Positions 35,527 to 43,545 of a stretch of DNA of 64,000 nt are shown here, piece by piece. The first letter of the stretch is position 1. Every line of letters starts with the position of its first letter. Source of the stretch: Jiangella alba (GTDB lineage: Bacteria > Actinomycetota > Actinomycetes > Jiangellales > Jiangellaceae); contig NZ_FNUC01000004.1 of assembly GCF_900106035.1 (NCBI RefSeq), forward strand, positions 1,426,001 to 1,490,000, given 5' to 3'. The notes beneath the pieces were generated by a model that ran no database searches, had not been told where the DNA came from, and saw nothing but the letters and a program-made list of their open reading frames with translations. A program made the translations under genes and the position numbers.

Positions 35527-37356
35527 ATGGCATCGACTGGACGGGCCCGGGTCCGCGCTCCCGAACTGGTGGGCCGCGGGGGTTGGCTGAACACCGGCGA
35601 CACCACGCCGACCCTCGCGGACCTGCGCGGCCGCTTTGTGCTGCTCGACTTCTGGACCTTCTGCTGCATCAACTGCCTGCACGTCCTCGACGAGCTGCGG
35701 CCGCTGGAAGAGCGGTACGGCGACGTGCTGACGGTGGTGGGGGTGCACTCGCCGAAGTTCGTCCACGAAGCCGAGCACGAGGCGGTCGTCGCGGCGGTGG
35801 AGCGGTACGGGGTGCACCATCCGGTGCTCGACGACCCGGAGCTGACGACGTGGCAGAACTACGCCGTCCGGGCGTGGCCGACGCTGACGCTGGTCGACCC
35901 GGAGGGGTACGTCGCGGCGCAGTTCTCCGGCGAGGGCCACGCGCACGCGCTCACCGCGATCCTCGACGAGCTGATCCCGGTACACGAGGCCAAGGGCACG
36001 CTGCGCCGCGGTGACGGCCCGTACGTGCCGCCCGAGCCGGAGCCGACGACGCTGCGGTTCCCCGGGAAGGTCATCGCGCTGCCGGGCGGCACGTTCCTGG
36101 TCAGTGACACCGGCAACCACAGCCTGGTCGAGCTGGCCGACGACCTCGAGACGGTGGTGCGCCGCATCGGCGGCGGTGAGCGCGGCCTCGTCGACGGCGG
36201 GCCGGGCGACGCGCGGTTCAGCGAGCCGCAGGGCCTCACCCTGCTGCCGTCCGAGTTGCGCCCGCACGCCGGCTACGACGTGATCGTCGCCGACACCGTC
36301 AACCACGTGCTGCGCGGCGTCCGGCTGGCCGACGGCCACGTCACGACCATCGCCGGCACCGGCACGCCGTGGATGCAGGGCGACCCCAACGGCGACGACG
36401 TCAGCGGCGACCCTCGCGCCGTCCCGATGTCGTCGCCGTGGGACGTCGTCTGGTCGCCGGCCCACACCACCGTCGTCGTCGCGATGGCCGGCATCCACCA
36501 GCTCTGGGCGCTCGACCCGAAGGAGCCGTCCATCCAGGTGCTGGCCGGCACCACGAACGAAGGACTGGTCGACGGCAAGTTGCGCGACGCCTGGTTCGCG
36601 CAGACGTCGGGGCTGACGGTGACGGCGGACCGCACGCTCTGGCTGGCCGACTCCGAGACGTCGGCGCTGCGGGCGGTGCGCGACGGCGTGGTCGAGTCCG
36701 CGGTCGGCACCGGGCTGTTCGACTTCGGCTTCCGCGACGGCCCGGCCGGCCAGGCGCTGCTGCAGCACCCGCTCGGCGTCACGGCGCTGCCCGACGGCTC
36801 GGTGGCCGTCAGCGACACCTACAACAACGCCGTCCGCCGCTACGACCCCGCGTCGGGCGAGGTGAGCACGCTCGCCACCGACCTGCGCGAGCCGAGCGGC
36901 GCGGTCGTCGACGGCGAGTTCCTGGTGGTGGTCGAGTCCGCCGCGCACCGCCTCACCCGCATCCCGCTCGGAGCCGCGGCGACGGCGTCCGGCTCGGCGC
37001 ACCGCACCCAGCGCCCGGCTCTCGACGTCGCGCCGGGCGAGGTCGAGCTGGTCGTCGTGTTCGACCCGCCGCCGGGCCAGAAACTGGACGAGCGCTACGG
37101 CCCCGCCACCCGGCTGACGGTGTCGTCGACGCCGGCGCCGCTGCTGACCGGCGGCGAGGGCCGCGACACCGCGCTCACCCGCCGGCTGACGGTCGCGCCC
37201 GGCAGCGACGGCGTCCTGCACGTCGCCGCCATGGCCGCGTCCTGCGACGACGGCGGCGAGAACGCCGCCTGCCACATCCACCAGCAGGACTGGGGCATCC
37301 CGGTCCGCGTGGCAGCCGGCGGCACCAGTCGCATCGAGCTCGTGCTGTCTGGCTGA
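35527..37356 (+). CDS. Thioredoxin-like/NHL-repeat protein (NHLRC2-like)
   Basis: A 609-residue protein from ATG at 35527. An N-terminal thioredoxin-like domain (about 20-165) has DFWTFCCINCLHVLDEL, a CCxxC version of the redox motif, and WPTLTLVDPEG with the cis-Pro region. An NHL six-bladed propeller (about 175-490) shows repeated VSDTGNHSLVEL/VADTVNHVLRGV/VSDTYNNAVRRY blades. A C-terminal beta domain ends near CDDGGENAACHIHQQDW. Domain order equals that of animal NHLRC2; function in bacteria is unknown. It starts 17 bp after the peptidase stop, likely the same transcript. Confidence 0.88.
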   Translation: MASTGRARVRAPELVGRGGWLNTGDTTPTLADLRGRFVLLDFWTFCCINCLHVLDELRPLEERYGDVLTVVGVHSPKFVHEAEHEAVVAAVERYGVHHPVLDDPELTTWQNYAVRAWPTLTLVDPEGYVAAQFSGEGHAHALTAILDELIPVHEAKGTLRRGDGPYVPPEPEPTTLRFPGKVIALPGGTFLVSDTGNHSLVELADDLETVVRRIGGGERGLVDGGPGDARFSEPQGLTLLPSELRPHAGYDVIVADTVNHVLRGVRLADGHVTTIAGTGTPWMQGDPNGDDVSGDPRAVPMSSPWDVVWSPAHTTVVVAMAGIHQLWALDPKEPSIQVLAGTTNEGLVDGKLRDAWFAQTSGLTVTADRTLWLADSETSALRAVRDGVVESAVGTGLFDFGFRDGPAGQALLQHPLGVTALPDGSVAVSDTYNNAVRRYDPASGEVSTLATDLREPSGAVVDGEFLVVVESAAHRLTRIPLGAAATASGSAHRTQRPALDVAPGEVELVVVFDPPPGQKLDERYGPATRLTVSSTPAPLLTGGEGRDTALTRRLTVAPGSDGVLHVAAMAASCDDGGENAACHIHQQDWGIPVRVAAGGTSRIELVLSG

Positions 37357-37406
37357 CCTGCGACGACGCACTACCCTTCCGATTTCCTGGAGGTGTCGCT
37401 AGAATT

Positions 37407-37422
37407 TTGGTCATGCGACCAA
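37407..37422. promoter_or_regulatory. Palindromic operator over the TetR start codon
   Basis: TTGGTC-ATGC-GACCAA is a perfect palindrome with 6-bp arms; its centre contains the ATG (37413) of the TetR gene. No Shine-Dalgarno is present, so the transcript may be leaderless and the regulator would block its own transcription. Confidence 0.6.
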
Positions 37423-38057
37423 GAAATGGAGCGACCGACCAGAAGTCCCGGTCCTTCATCGAGGCCGCCCGCCGCGGGCAGATCGTCCAGGCCACCATCG
37501 AGACGCTGGCCGACGTCGGCTACGCCAAGACGTCGTTCGCCCGCATCGCCGAGCAGGCCGGCATCAGCGCCGGCCTCATCTCGTACCACTTCGACCACAA
37601 GGCCGAGCTGTTCCAGCAGGTGGTCGCCGACGTCAACGCGCTCATGGACGGCTGGATCACCGAGCACATCGGCGACGCCGCCACCTACCGCGAGGCGCTG
37701 CAGCGGCTCATCGAGGGCTTCGTCCTGTTCTGCGACTCGCACCGCGCGCACGTGCTCGCGCTCGGCCAGGTGCTGGCCGGTGTCGGAGGGCAGGAGAACG
37801 GCGAGCTGGTGCGGTCGCAGCGCGAGCAGTCCGTCGGCCAGCTCGAGCAGATGCTGCGCGAGGGCCAGGAGCACGGCGAGTTCCGCGACTTCTCGCCCCG
37901 GTTCATGGCGGTCACCCTGCTCGGCAGCCTCGAGGCCATCTCCGGCGAGCTGTTCGCCCGCCCCGGCACCGACGTCGCCGCCTACGCGAAGGAGCTGTCC
38001 ATGACGTACGACCTCGCCGTCCGCCGGTCGCGGCTGAGCCGGATCACCCGTGGCTGA
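37413..38057 (+). CDS. TetR-family transcriptional regulator
   Basis: A 214-residue protein. The HTH (about 20-65) reads IVQATIETLADVGYAKTSFARIAEQAGISAGLISYHFDHKAELFQQVV. The ligand domain is all-alpha (YREALQRLIEGFVLFCDSHRAHVLAL; TVTLLGSLEAISGELF). It probably represses itself and the two downstream PH-domain genes: the next gene starts 8 bp inside this one and the operator lies over the start codon. The effector is unknown; the membrane-protein partners suggest a lipophilic or envelope signal. Confidence 0.9.
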   Translation: MRPRNGATDQKSRSFIEAARRGQIVQATIETLADVGYAKTSFARIAEQAGISAGLISYHFDHKAELFQQVVADVNALMDGWITEHIGDAATYREALQRLIEGFVLFCDSHRAHVLALGQVLAGVGGQENGELVRSQREQSVGQLEQMLREGQEHGEFRDFSPRFMAVTLLGSLEAISGELFARPGTDVAAYAKELSMTYDLAVRRSRLSRITRG

Positions 38058-38547
38058 CCAGCCGATCGACCTGCGGCCGCCCGAGCACCGGGTCGAGCGC
38101 CGCGCCATCGGCCTGTGGACGCTGCAGTCGCTCATCGGCTTCGCCGTCCTGGCCGGCCTGCTGCTCGCGGCCTACCTGATCTTCGACGGCGCGCGCTCCT
38201 GGCTCGGCCCGATCCTCGTGGTCGTCGCGGTGTGGGGCGCCGTCGTCACGCTGGTGATGCCGCTGTGGCGCTACGCCGTGCACCGCTGGGAGGTCACCGA
38301 GGACGCCGTCTACGCCGCCACCGGCTGGATCGTCCGCGAGTGGCGCGTCGCGCCGATCTCCCGCATCCAGACCGTCGACACCACGCGCGGGCCGCTCGAG
38401 CAGGCGCTCAAGCTGGCGACGCTGGAGGTCACGACGGCGTCCTCGCGCGGGCCGATCAAGGTGCCCGGCATCGACGCCACCGTCGCCGCCGAGGTGGCGG
38501 CGAAGCTGGCGAAGATCACCCAGCGCACCCCCGGCGACGCGACATGA
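38050..38547 (+). CDS. PH domain-containing membrane protein (YdbS-like)
   Basis: A 165-residue protein from GTG at 38050 with two membrane segments (LIGFAVLAGLLLAAYLIF; ILVVVAVWGAVVTLVMPLW), followed by a bacterial PH (bPH2) domain: VTEDAVYAATGWIVREWRVAPISRIQTVDTTRGPLEQALKLATLEVTT split by the usual turns. This equals YdbS of Bacillus, which works with YdbT. It overlaps the TetR gene by 8 bp and the YdbT-like gene by 4 bp, so all three are coupled. Confidence 0.88.
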   Translation: MADQPIDLRPPEHRVERRAIGLWTLQSLIGFAVLAGLLLAAYLIFDGARSWLGPILVVVAVWGAVVTLVMPLWRYAVHRWEVTEDAVYAATGWIVREWRVAPISRIQTVDTTRGPLEQALKLATLEVTTASSRGPIKVPGIDATVAAEVAAKLAKITQRTPGDAT

Positions 38548-40217
38548 GCACCGACTCCGAGCCCGAGCCCGGCCCCGAGCCGGCGCCCGAGCCCGGCCCC
38601 GATCCCGGCCCCGAGCCGGATGCCGCCGCCGACGTGCCCTGGCAGCGCCTCGACACCCGTGTCGTCTGGGTCGACACCGCGAAGACGGTGCTCTCCATGG
38701 TGCCGGCCGGCGTCGCCATCGCGTTCTTCGGCGCCGAGATCAACTGGGGCAGCATGGGCCCCATCCTGGTCGCCAGCGCGCTCGGCGTCCTCGGCGGCCT
38801 GGCCGACCTGCTGCGCTGGGTGAAGACGCGCTACCGCATCACCGACGACTACGTCGAGCGGCGCACCGGGCTGCTGGTCCGCAAGCACCGCTCCATCCGG
38901 CGCGACCGCATCCGCAGCGTCGACACGTCGGCGAAGTTCCGGCACCGGCTGACCGGCCTGCGCGTCGTCACCGTCGGCGCCGGTCAGCACAGCGCGACCG
39001 GCGAGTCGGCGCTGACCCTCGACGCCGTCCGGGCCGAGACCGCCGAACGGCTGCGGCAGGAACTGCTCTACGGCGGGCCGGTCGAGCACACAGACACGGC
39101 CGGGGCCGAGGCCGAGGCCGAACCCGCGCCGACGCCGCGCGACGAGCAGGTGTACGCCCGGCTGCAGCGGTCCTGGGTGCTCTACAACGTGTTCAGCGTC
39201 TGGGCCTTCCTCATGGCGGGCGGCCTGCTGTGGGGCACCTACTGGGCGCTGCGGATGTTCGGCGTCGACCTGCGCGGGTTCGTCGAGGGCCTCGTCGACT
39301 GGGACGCCATCGGCGGCGGCTGGACCATCGCCATCGGGGTGGCGACGGTCGGCGTCATCGGCGTCGCCGGCCTGGCGATCAACTTCTTCACCGAGAACTG
39401 GCGGTTCGTGCTGGTCCGGGTCCCCGGCGACCGCGGCACCGTGCTGCGCACCAGCCAGGGCCTGTTCAAGACGCGGGAGGTCAACCGCGACGACAACCGG
39501 CTGCGTGGGGTCTCCATCGACGAGCCGCTGTTGTGGCGGTGGATGGGCATGGCCGACACCGCCGTCATCTCCACCGGCCTGACGATGATGAGCATGACGC
39601 CGTCGGCGCAGATCCTGCCGCGCGGTCCCATCGGCGTCGCCCGCCGGGTGGCCGGGCAGGTGCTGCGCACCGACCACAGCCCGCTGGACCGGCCGCTGCG
39701 GCCGCACCCGCTGCGCGCGCTGCGCCGCCGGGTCGGCTGGGCGCTCATCGCCACGGCCGGCGTCACCGGCCTGCTGGCCTGGCTGACGACGCTGATCGAC
39801 GCCATGCCCGGCCGCGTGTGGCTGGCCGGGCTCGCGCTGCTGCCCATCACGCTGGCGCTGGCCGCGGTGGCGTACCGCTCGCTCGGGCACACCGTCGCCG
39901 ACGGCTACCTCGTCACCCGCTCCGGCGCCTGGAGCCGCAGCACCGCGGCGTTGCAGAGCCGGGCCATCGTCGGCGTCACGTTCCGTCAGTCGCTACTGCA
40001 GCGCCGGCTCCGGCTGGCCACGGTCGAGGTGTCCACCGCGGCCGGGTTCGGCGCCTACCAGGCCATCGACGTCGAGTCCGCCGACGCCGTCGACCTCGCC
40101 GACCGCGCGGTGCCCGGCCTGCTCACCGAGTTCCGGGCGCCGGCGCCGGCCACGGCTCCCGCCGACGCCGCCGCCGACACCGTCGCGGAGCCGGCCGGGG
40201 CTCAGGCCCAGCCGTAG
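38544..40217 (+). CDS. PH domain-containing membrane protein (YdbT-like)
   Basis: A 557-residue protein. An N-terminal Pro/Glu repeat tail (PEPGPEPAPEPGPDPG) is followed by pairs of membrane segments and three bPH2 domains: TDDYVERRTGLLVRKHRSIRRDRIRSVD (about 105-175), a second after LAINFFTENWRF and a third with VADGYLVTRSGAWSRSTAALQSRAIVGV (about 450-520). The last domain is followed by a low-complexity Ala-rich tail. YdbS/YdbT pairs influence resistance to peptide antibiotics in Bacillus; the role here is unproven. Its 3' end overlaps the convergent PPOX gene by 16 bp. Confidence 0.88.
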   Translation: MSTDSEPEPGPEPAPEPGPDPGPEPDAAADVPWQRLDTRVVWVDTAKTVLSMVPAGVAIAFFGAEINWGSMGPILVASALGVLGGLADLLRWVKTRYRITDDYVERRTGLLVRKHRSIRRDRIRSVDTSAKFRHRLTGLRVVTVGAGQHSATGESALTLDAVRAETAERLRQELLYGGPVEHTDTAGAEAEAEPAPTPRDEQVYARLQRSWVLYNVFSVWAFLMAGGLLWGTYWALRMFGVDLRGFVEGLVDWDAIGGGWTIAIGVATVGVIGVAGLAINFFTENWRFVLVRVPGDRGTVLRTSQGLFKTREVNRDDNRLRGVSIDEPLLWRWMGMADTAVISTGLTMMSMTPSAQILPRGPIGVARRVAGQVLRTDHSPLDRPLRPHPLRALRRRVGWALIATAGVTGLLAWLTTLIDAMPGRVWLAGLALLPITLALAAVAYRSLGHTVADGYLVTRSGAWSRSTAALQSRAIVGVTFRQSLLQRRLRLATVEVSTAAGFGAYQAIDVESADAVDLADRAVPGLLTEFRAPAPATAPADAAADTVAEPAGAQAQP

Positions 40218-40621
40218 ACGTGGTCGACGGGCAGCTGCAGCAGCAGCCGCTCGTCGCGGACCATGGCGGCGCGGAAGTCGTCCCAGTCGGGGTGCTCGCC
40301 GCGGGCGTCGCGGTAGTGCTCGACCAGCGCCTCGACGACGTCGTCGTGCGGGTCGCGGGCCACGGCGCTGAGCTGCGCGGTGCCCTCCGCGGCCGCCCAC
40401 GAACCGCCGTCCGGACCGGTCACCTGCAGTGTCGCTCGCGGGTCGCGGCGCAGGTTGCGGGTCTTGGCCAGCGGGTCGCGGGTCGAGATGCGGATGAGGT
40501 CGGAGCCGAGGTCGTAGACGTAGGTCACCACGGACACCTGCGGCCGGCCGTCGCGCTTCACCGTGGCCAGGACGCCCATGCGCTGCGCGGTGAGAAGCTT
40601 GCGGAAGGAATCATCGCTCAT
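40202..40621 (-). CDS. PPOX-class F420-dependent oxidoreductase family protein
   Basis: A 139-residue split-barrel flavin/F420 protein from ATG at 40621; an upstream frame to 40732 is Arg-rich and was not used. Strands LTAQRMGVLATVKRDGRPQVSVVTYVYD, LIRISTRDPLAKTRNLRRDPRATLQVTG and WAAAEGTAQLSA match the PPOX-class TIGR-type family common in mycobacteria and streptomycetes. The substrate is not predictable. Its 3' end overlaps the YdbT-like gene on the other strand. Confidence 0.82.
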   Translation of the reverse strand: MSDDSFRKLLTAQRMGVLATVKRDGRPQVSVVTYVYDLGSDLIRISTRDPLAKTRNLRRDPRATLQVTGPDGGSWAAAEGTAQLSAVARDPHDDVVEALVEHYRDARGEHPDWDDFRAAMVRDERLLLQLPVDHVYGWA

Positions 40622-40731
40622 GTGCGCAGCAACACGACCGGCCGCCGGCCGCATTCCGCGGCGTGGTGACGAGCGTCTCCGTCGTCCGACGTGTCTCGAG
40701 GGGCGCGAACCGGTAGACTGCAGGCAAGCCA

Positions 40732-40757
40732 AGGCCTCGTGTTCGCATACGAGGCCT
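40732..40757 (+). promoter_or_regulatory. Hairpin in the long leader of the DEAD-box gene
   Basis: AGGCCTCGT (40732-40740) and ACGAGGCCT (40749-40757) form a 9-bp stem with an 8-nt loop. The 272-bp region 40622-40893 carries no gene. A second GC hairpin is possible around CGTCCGCCCGCTTGCGGACG near 40832-40851. Helicase genes of this type are often cold-regulated through long leaders. A role as terminator or attenuator is an inference. Confidence 0.4.
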
Positions 40758-40893
40758 GATTCGTGCCCGAATTCTGTGACGGTGGAACGTCGAGGGAAAG
40801 TCGGGTACCCCGCGCCCTCGAAGGCTCACCGTGCGTCCGCCCGCTTGCGGACGTGCTGGGGTGCGCTCCCGCGCTCTACCGATTCGGAGCACA

Positions 40894-42444
40894 GTGACTT
40901 CGTACGACCCTGCCGGCACGTCCGGCACCGACTCCCGTCCCTACCGCCAGCGGCCCGAGCGCCGTGGCGGCCCTCGTCGCGACGACGGCGGCCACCGGCG
41001 TGAGGGCGGGTTCCGCCGCGACGGCGACGGCCTCGGCCGCGAGGGTGGCCGTCCCTACGGCCGTCGTCCGTTCCGCGGCGACCGCCGCCAGGGCGGGCGT
41101 CCCAACGACCGCCGCTCCTTCGACCCCGCCCGCCGCGCCGCCATCGACGCGTTCGACCCGGCCGGCTCGGCGTTCTCCGGCATGGGCGTGCCCGAGCGCG
41201 TCGTCAAGATCCTCGGCGTCGACGGCATCGTCGAGCCCACCCCCGTCCAGGCGGCGGTCATGCCCGACGCCATGGCCGGCAACGACGTCCTCGGCCGGGC
41301 CCGCACGGGCTCGGGCAAGACGCTCGCGTTCGGCCTGCCCATCCTCGCCCGGCTGGCCGGCGAGCGCAGCGAGCCCAACCGCCCGCGTGCGCTGATCGTC
41401 GTCCCCACCCGCGAGCTGGCCGGCCAGGTCACCGCCGCGCTCGAGCCGCTGGCCGAGCCGCTGCGGCTGCGCATGGTCACGGTCTACGGCGGCGCGCCGT
41501 ACGACCGCCAGATCCGCCGGCTCGACCGCGGCGCCGACATCGTCGTCGCCACGCCGGGCCGCCTGAGCGACCTCATCGAGAAGGGCATCTGCAAGCTCGA
41601 CGACGTCGAGGTCGTCGCGCTCGACGAGGCCGACCACCTCTGCGACCTCGGGTTCTTCCCCGTCGTCGACGAGCTGCTCGCGGCCACGCCCGAGGGCGGG
41701 CAGCGCATGCTGCTGTCGGCCACGCTCGACGGCGACGTCGACAAGCTGGTCCGCCGGCACCTCAACGCCCCGGCCAAGCACGAGATCGACCCCGACGCCG
41801 GCTCCGTCACCACCATGGACCACCACGTGCTCGTGGTCGGCCCGTACAACAAGCTCGAGATCATGACCGAGCTGATGAAGGCCAACCCGCGCAGCATCGT
41901 CTTCACCCGCACCAAGGACGGCGCCACCCGGCTGGCCGAGGACCTCGAGGACGCCGGCGTCGCCGCCGTCGACCTGCACGGCGACCTCTCGCAGCGGGTC
42001 CGCGAGCGCAACCTCGACCGGTTCCGCTCCGGCCGGGCGAAGGTGGTCGTCGCCACCGACGTCGCGGCCCGCGGCATCCACGTCGACGGCGTCGGCATGG
42101 TCGTGCACTTCGACCCGGCCGGCGAGCCGAAGTCGTACCTGCACCGGTCCGGCCGCACGGCCCGCGCCGGCGCCACGGGCGCCGTCGTCACGGTCGCGAC
42201 GCCGCGGCAGGTGCGCGGCATGGGCGACCTGCTCCGCCGCGCCGGCGTCACCGCGAAGAACGTCGACGCTCGTGCCGTCGAGGGCCCCATCACCCCGACG
42301 GCGCTGGCCGACGCTCCGGCCATGGCGCCGGAGCGCGAGCGGCCGCGGTCGTCCGGCAACGGCCGGCCGAACCGCTCCGGTCGTCCGTACAAGGGCGGCG
42401 GCGCCGGCCGCGGCCGCCCGTCGGGTTACCGCCGCCGCGACTGA
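40894..42444 (+). CDS. DEAD-box ATP-dependent RNA helicase
   Basis: A 516-residue protein from GTG at 40894. The N-terminal about 85 residues are a basic, Arg/Gly-rich disordered region (RPERRGGPRRDDGGHRR). The helicase core follows: Q motif (FSGMGVPERVVKIL...PTPVQAAVMP), motif I ARTGSGKT, Ia PTRELA, Ib TPGR, motif II as DEAD (ALDEADHLCDLGF), motif III SAT, then IVFTRTK, VATDVAARGIHVDGV and HRSGRTARAG. The C-terminus is again RGG-like. It remodels RNA in ribosome assembly or mRNA decay. Terminated by a 17-bp hairpin. Confidence 0.93.
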   Translation: MTSYDPAGTSGTDSRPYRQRPERRGGPRRDDGGHRREGGFRRDGDGLGREGGRPYGRRPFRGDRRQGGRPNDRRSFDPARRAAIDAFDPAGSAFSGMGVPERVVKILGVDGIVEPTPVQAAVMPDAMAGNDVLGRARTGSGKTLAFGLPILARLAGERSEPNRPRALIVVPTRELAGQVTAALEPLAEPLRLRMVTVYGGAPYDRQIRRLDRGADIVVATPGRLSDLIEKGICKLDDVEVVALDEADHLCDLGFFPVVDELLAATPEGGQRMLLSATLDGDVDKLVRRHLNAPAKHEIDPDAGSVTTMDHHVLVVGPYNKLEIMTELMKANPRSIVFTRTKDGATRLAEDLEDAGVAAVDLHGDLSQRVRERNLDRFRSGRAKVVVATDVAARGIHVDGVGMVVHFDPAGEPKSYLHRSGRTARAGATGAVVTVATPRQVRGMGDLLRRAGVTAKNVDARAVEGPITPTALADAPAMAPERERPRSSGNGRPNRSGRPYKGGGAGRGRPSGYRRRD

Positions 42445-42460
42445 CAGCACGACGACACCA

Positions 42461-42499
42461 CGCGCCGCCGCGAGCCCATCCCGGGCTCGCGGCGGCGCG
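42461..42499 (+). terminator. Terminator of the DEAD-box gene
   Basis: A perfect 17-bp stem (CGCGCCGCCGCGAGCCC, 42461-42477, with 42483-42499), a 5-nt loop and a following TTCGTGT, 16 bp after the stop codon. Confidence 0.9.
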
Positions 42500-42505
42500 T
42501 TCGTG

Positions 42506-42606
42506 TCAGCCGGCGGCGACCGGCCGGTAGCGCACGTTCACGATGGCGACGGGTCGGTCCCCTCGGTCCGGTGCAGGCGGACGGGCACGGCGAGTTCGTG
42601 CGTCAC
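42506..42606 (-). pseudogene. Two overlapping micro-ORFs after gntR, possibly one frameshifted remnant
   Basis: Downstream of the GntR stop, GGGGGGAG precedes a GTG at 42606 opening a 22-codon frame (VTHELAVPVRLHRTEGTDPS, then PS; stop at 42538). A GTG overlapping that stop opens an 11-codon frame to 42506 (VNVRYRPVAAG). A single frame change near 42556 would join them into one smooth 33-residue sequence ending PVAIVNVRYRPVAAG. It may be the remnant of a gene once regulated by GntR, or a genuine coupled micro-gene pair. No family is recognised. Confidence 0.3.
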
Positions 42607-42632
42607 GTGATGCTCCCCCCGACGTGGTGGTG

Positions 42633-43313
42633 TCATCGGAACGTCGGAGCGCCGGCGCCGGCCTCGACATCGCGGCGGGTGGCGGCCACGTGGTCGCGGG
42701 CCAGCCGCCCGGCCGCCGTGGCGTCGCGGCGCCTGATGGCGTCGACCAGCGCCTCGTGCTGGCGGCGCGAGCCGTCCTGCCGGTGCGGCGGGACGGTGGA
42801 GAAGTAGAACCGGGCCCGCATGCTCAGCGTGCGGACGAACCCGGCCAGCAGGGTGTTCTGCGAGCAGTCGGCCAGGGCGCTGTGGAACTCGGCGTTGATG
42901 CGGGCCAGCTCGACCGGGTCGGTGGAGCGCCGCTGCCGGCCGAGGATGTCGTCGAGGATGGCCAGCTGCTCGCCGGTGCGGCGCTCCGCCGCCAGGGCCG
43001 CGGCCTGCGCCTCGAGGAGCGTGCGGCTCTCGAAGAGGTCGGCCAGCTCCTGCTCGCTGCGGCCGCGGACGAACGCGCCCTGGTGTGGCCGGAACTCGAT
43101 CCAGCCGTCGACGCCGAGGGCGCGCAGGGCCTCGCGGACCGGGATGTGGCTGATGCCGAGCTGCTTGGCAAGGCCGTCGGCGTTGAGGTGCGCGCCCGGT
43201 GGCAGCACGCCCTGCAGGATGGCCTCTTCCAGCAGGTCGCGGATGTGCGGCGCGGTGCGTCCGGCGCGGTGGGTGCGACTCAGCGGTGCGAGGCCGGCGA
43301 TGCCGGTGGACAC
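42633..43313 (-). CDS. GntR-family regulator, FadR/FCD subfamily
   Basis: A 226-residue protein. The winged HTH (about 22-85) reads HIRDLLEEAILQGVLPPGAHLNADGLAKQLGISHIPVREALRAL; the FCD effector domain (about 90-215) has LFESRTLLEAQAAALAA, DPVELARINAEFHSALA and RRQHEALVDAIRRRDATAAGRLARDHV, giving the metal-binding Asp/His set. It is divergent from glcDEF and probably senses a small carboxylate such as glycolate, as GlcC/LldR relatives do. Confidence 0.88.
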   Translation of the reverse strand: MSTGIAGLAPLSRTHRAGRTAPHIRDLLEEAILQGVLPPGAHLNADGLAKQLGISHIPVREALRALGVDGWIEFRPHQGAFVRGRSEQELADLFESRTLLEAQAAALAAERRTGEQLAILDDILGRQRRSTDPVELARINAEFHSALADCSQNTLLAGFVRTLSMRARFYFSTVPPHRQDGSRRQHEALVDAIRRRDATAAGRLARDHVAATRRDVEAGAGAPTFR

Positions 43314-43477
43314 GATGCGACTCCCTCCGCGCGACCAGCCAGATCCTATCTGATCGGTGGGGCGATCCCGAGTGTCGCGAGCGGAGAATTGCGCAGATCA
43401 GCGGCGGCTCCAGCGGCTTTACCGCCCGGCAATGACGCGGAAACGACAGCGTGATCCTATAGGGCATTCAGGGCTGG

Positions 43478-43544
43478 TTGACCGCCGCGAGCGGCCGGAT
43501 CTAGGGTATCCGTATGGTGAGGTATCGTCTTCCGGATCGCGGAA
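43478..43544 (+). promoter_or_regulatory. Promoter and TTCCG-N5-CGGAA operator of glcDEF
   Basis: TTGACC (43478-43483), an 18-nt spacer and TAGGGT (43502-43507) form a good promoter. TTCCG-GATCG-CGGAA at 43530-43544 is a perfect palindrome that ends 1 bp before the glcD ATG. The same promoter layout and operator precede aceB. The octamer GATCCTAT occurs twice further upstream (43342-43349, 43453-43460) in the 232-bp divergent region and may serve the GntR protein. Confidence 0.65.
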
Positions 43545-43545
43545 T

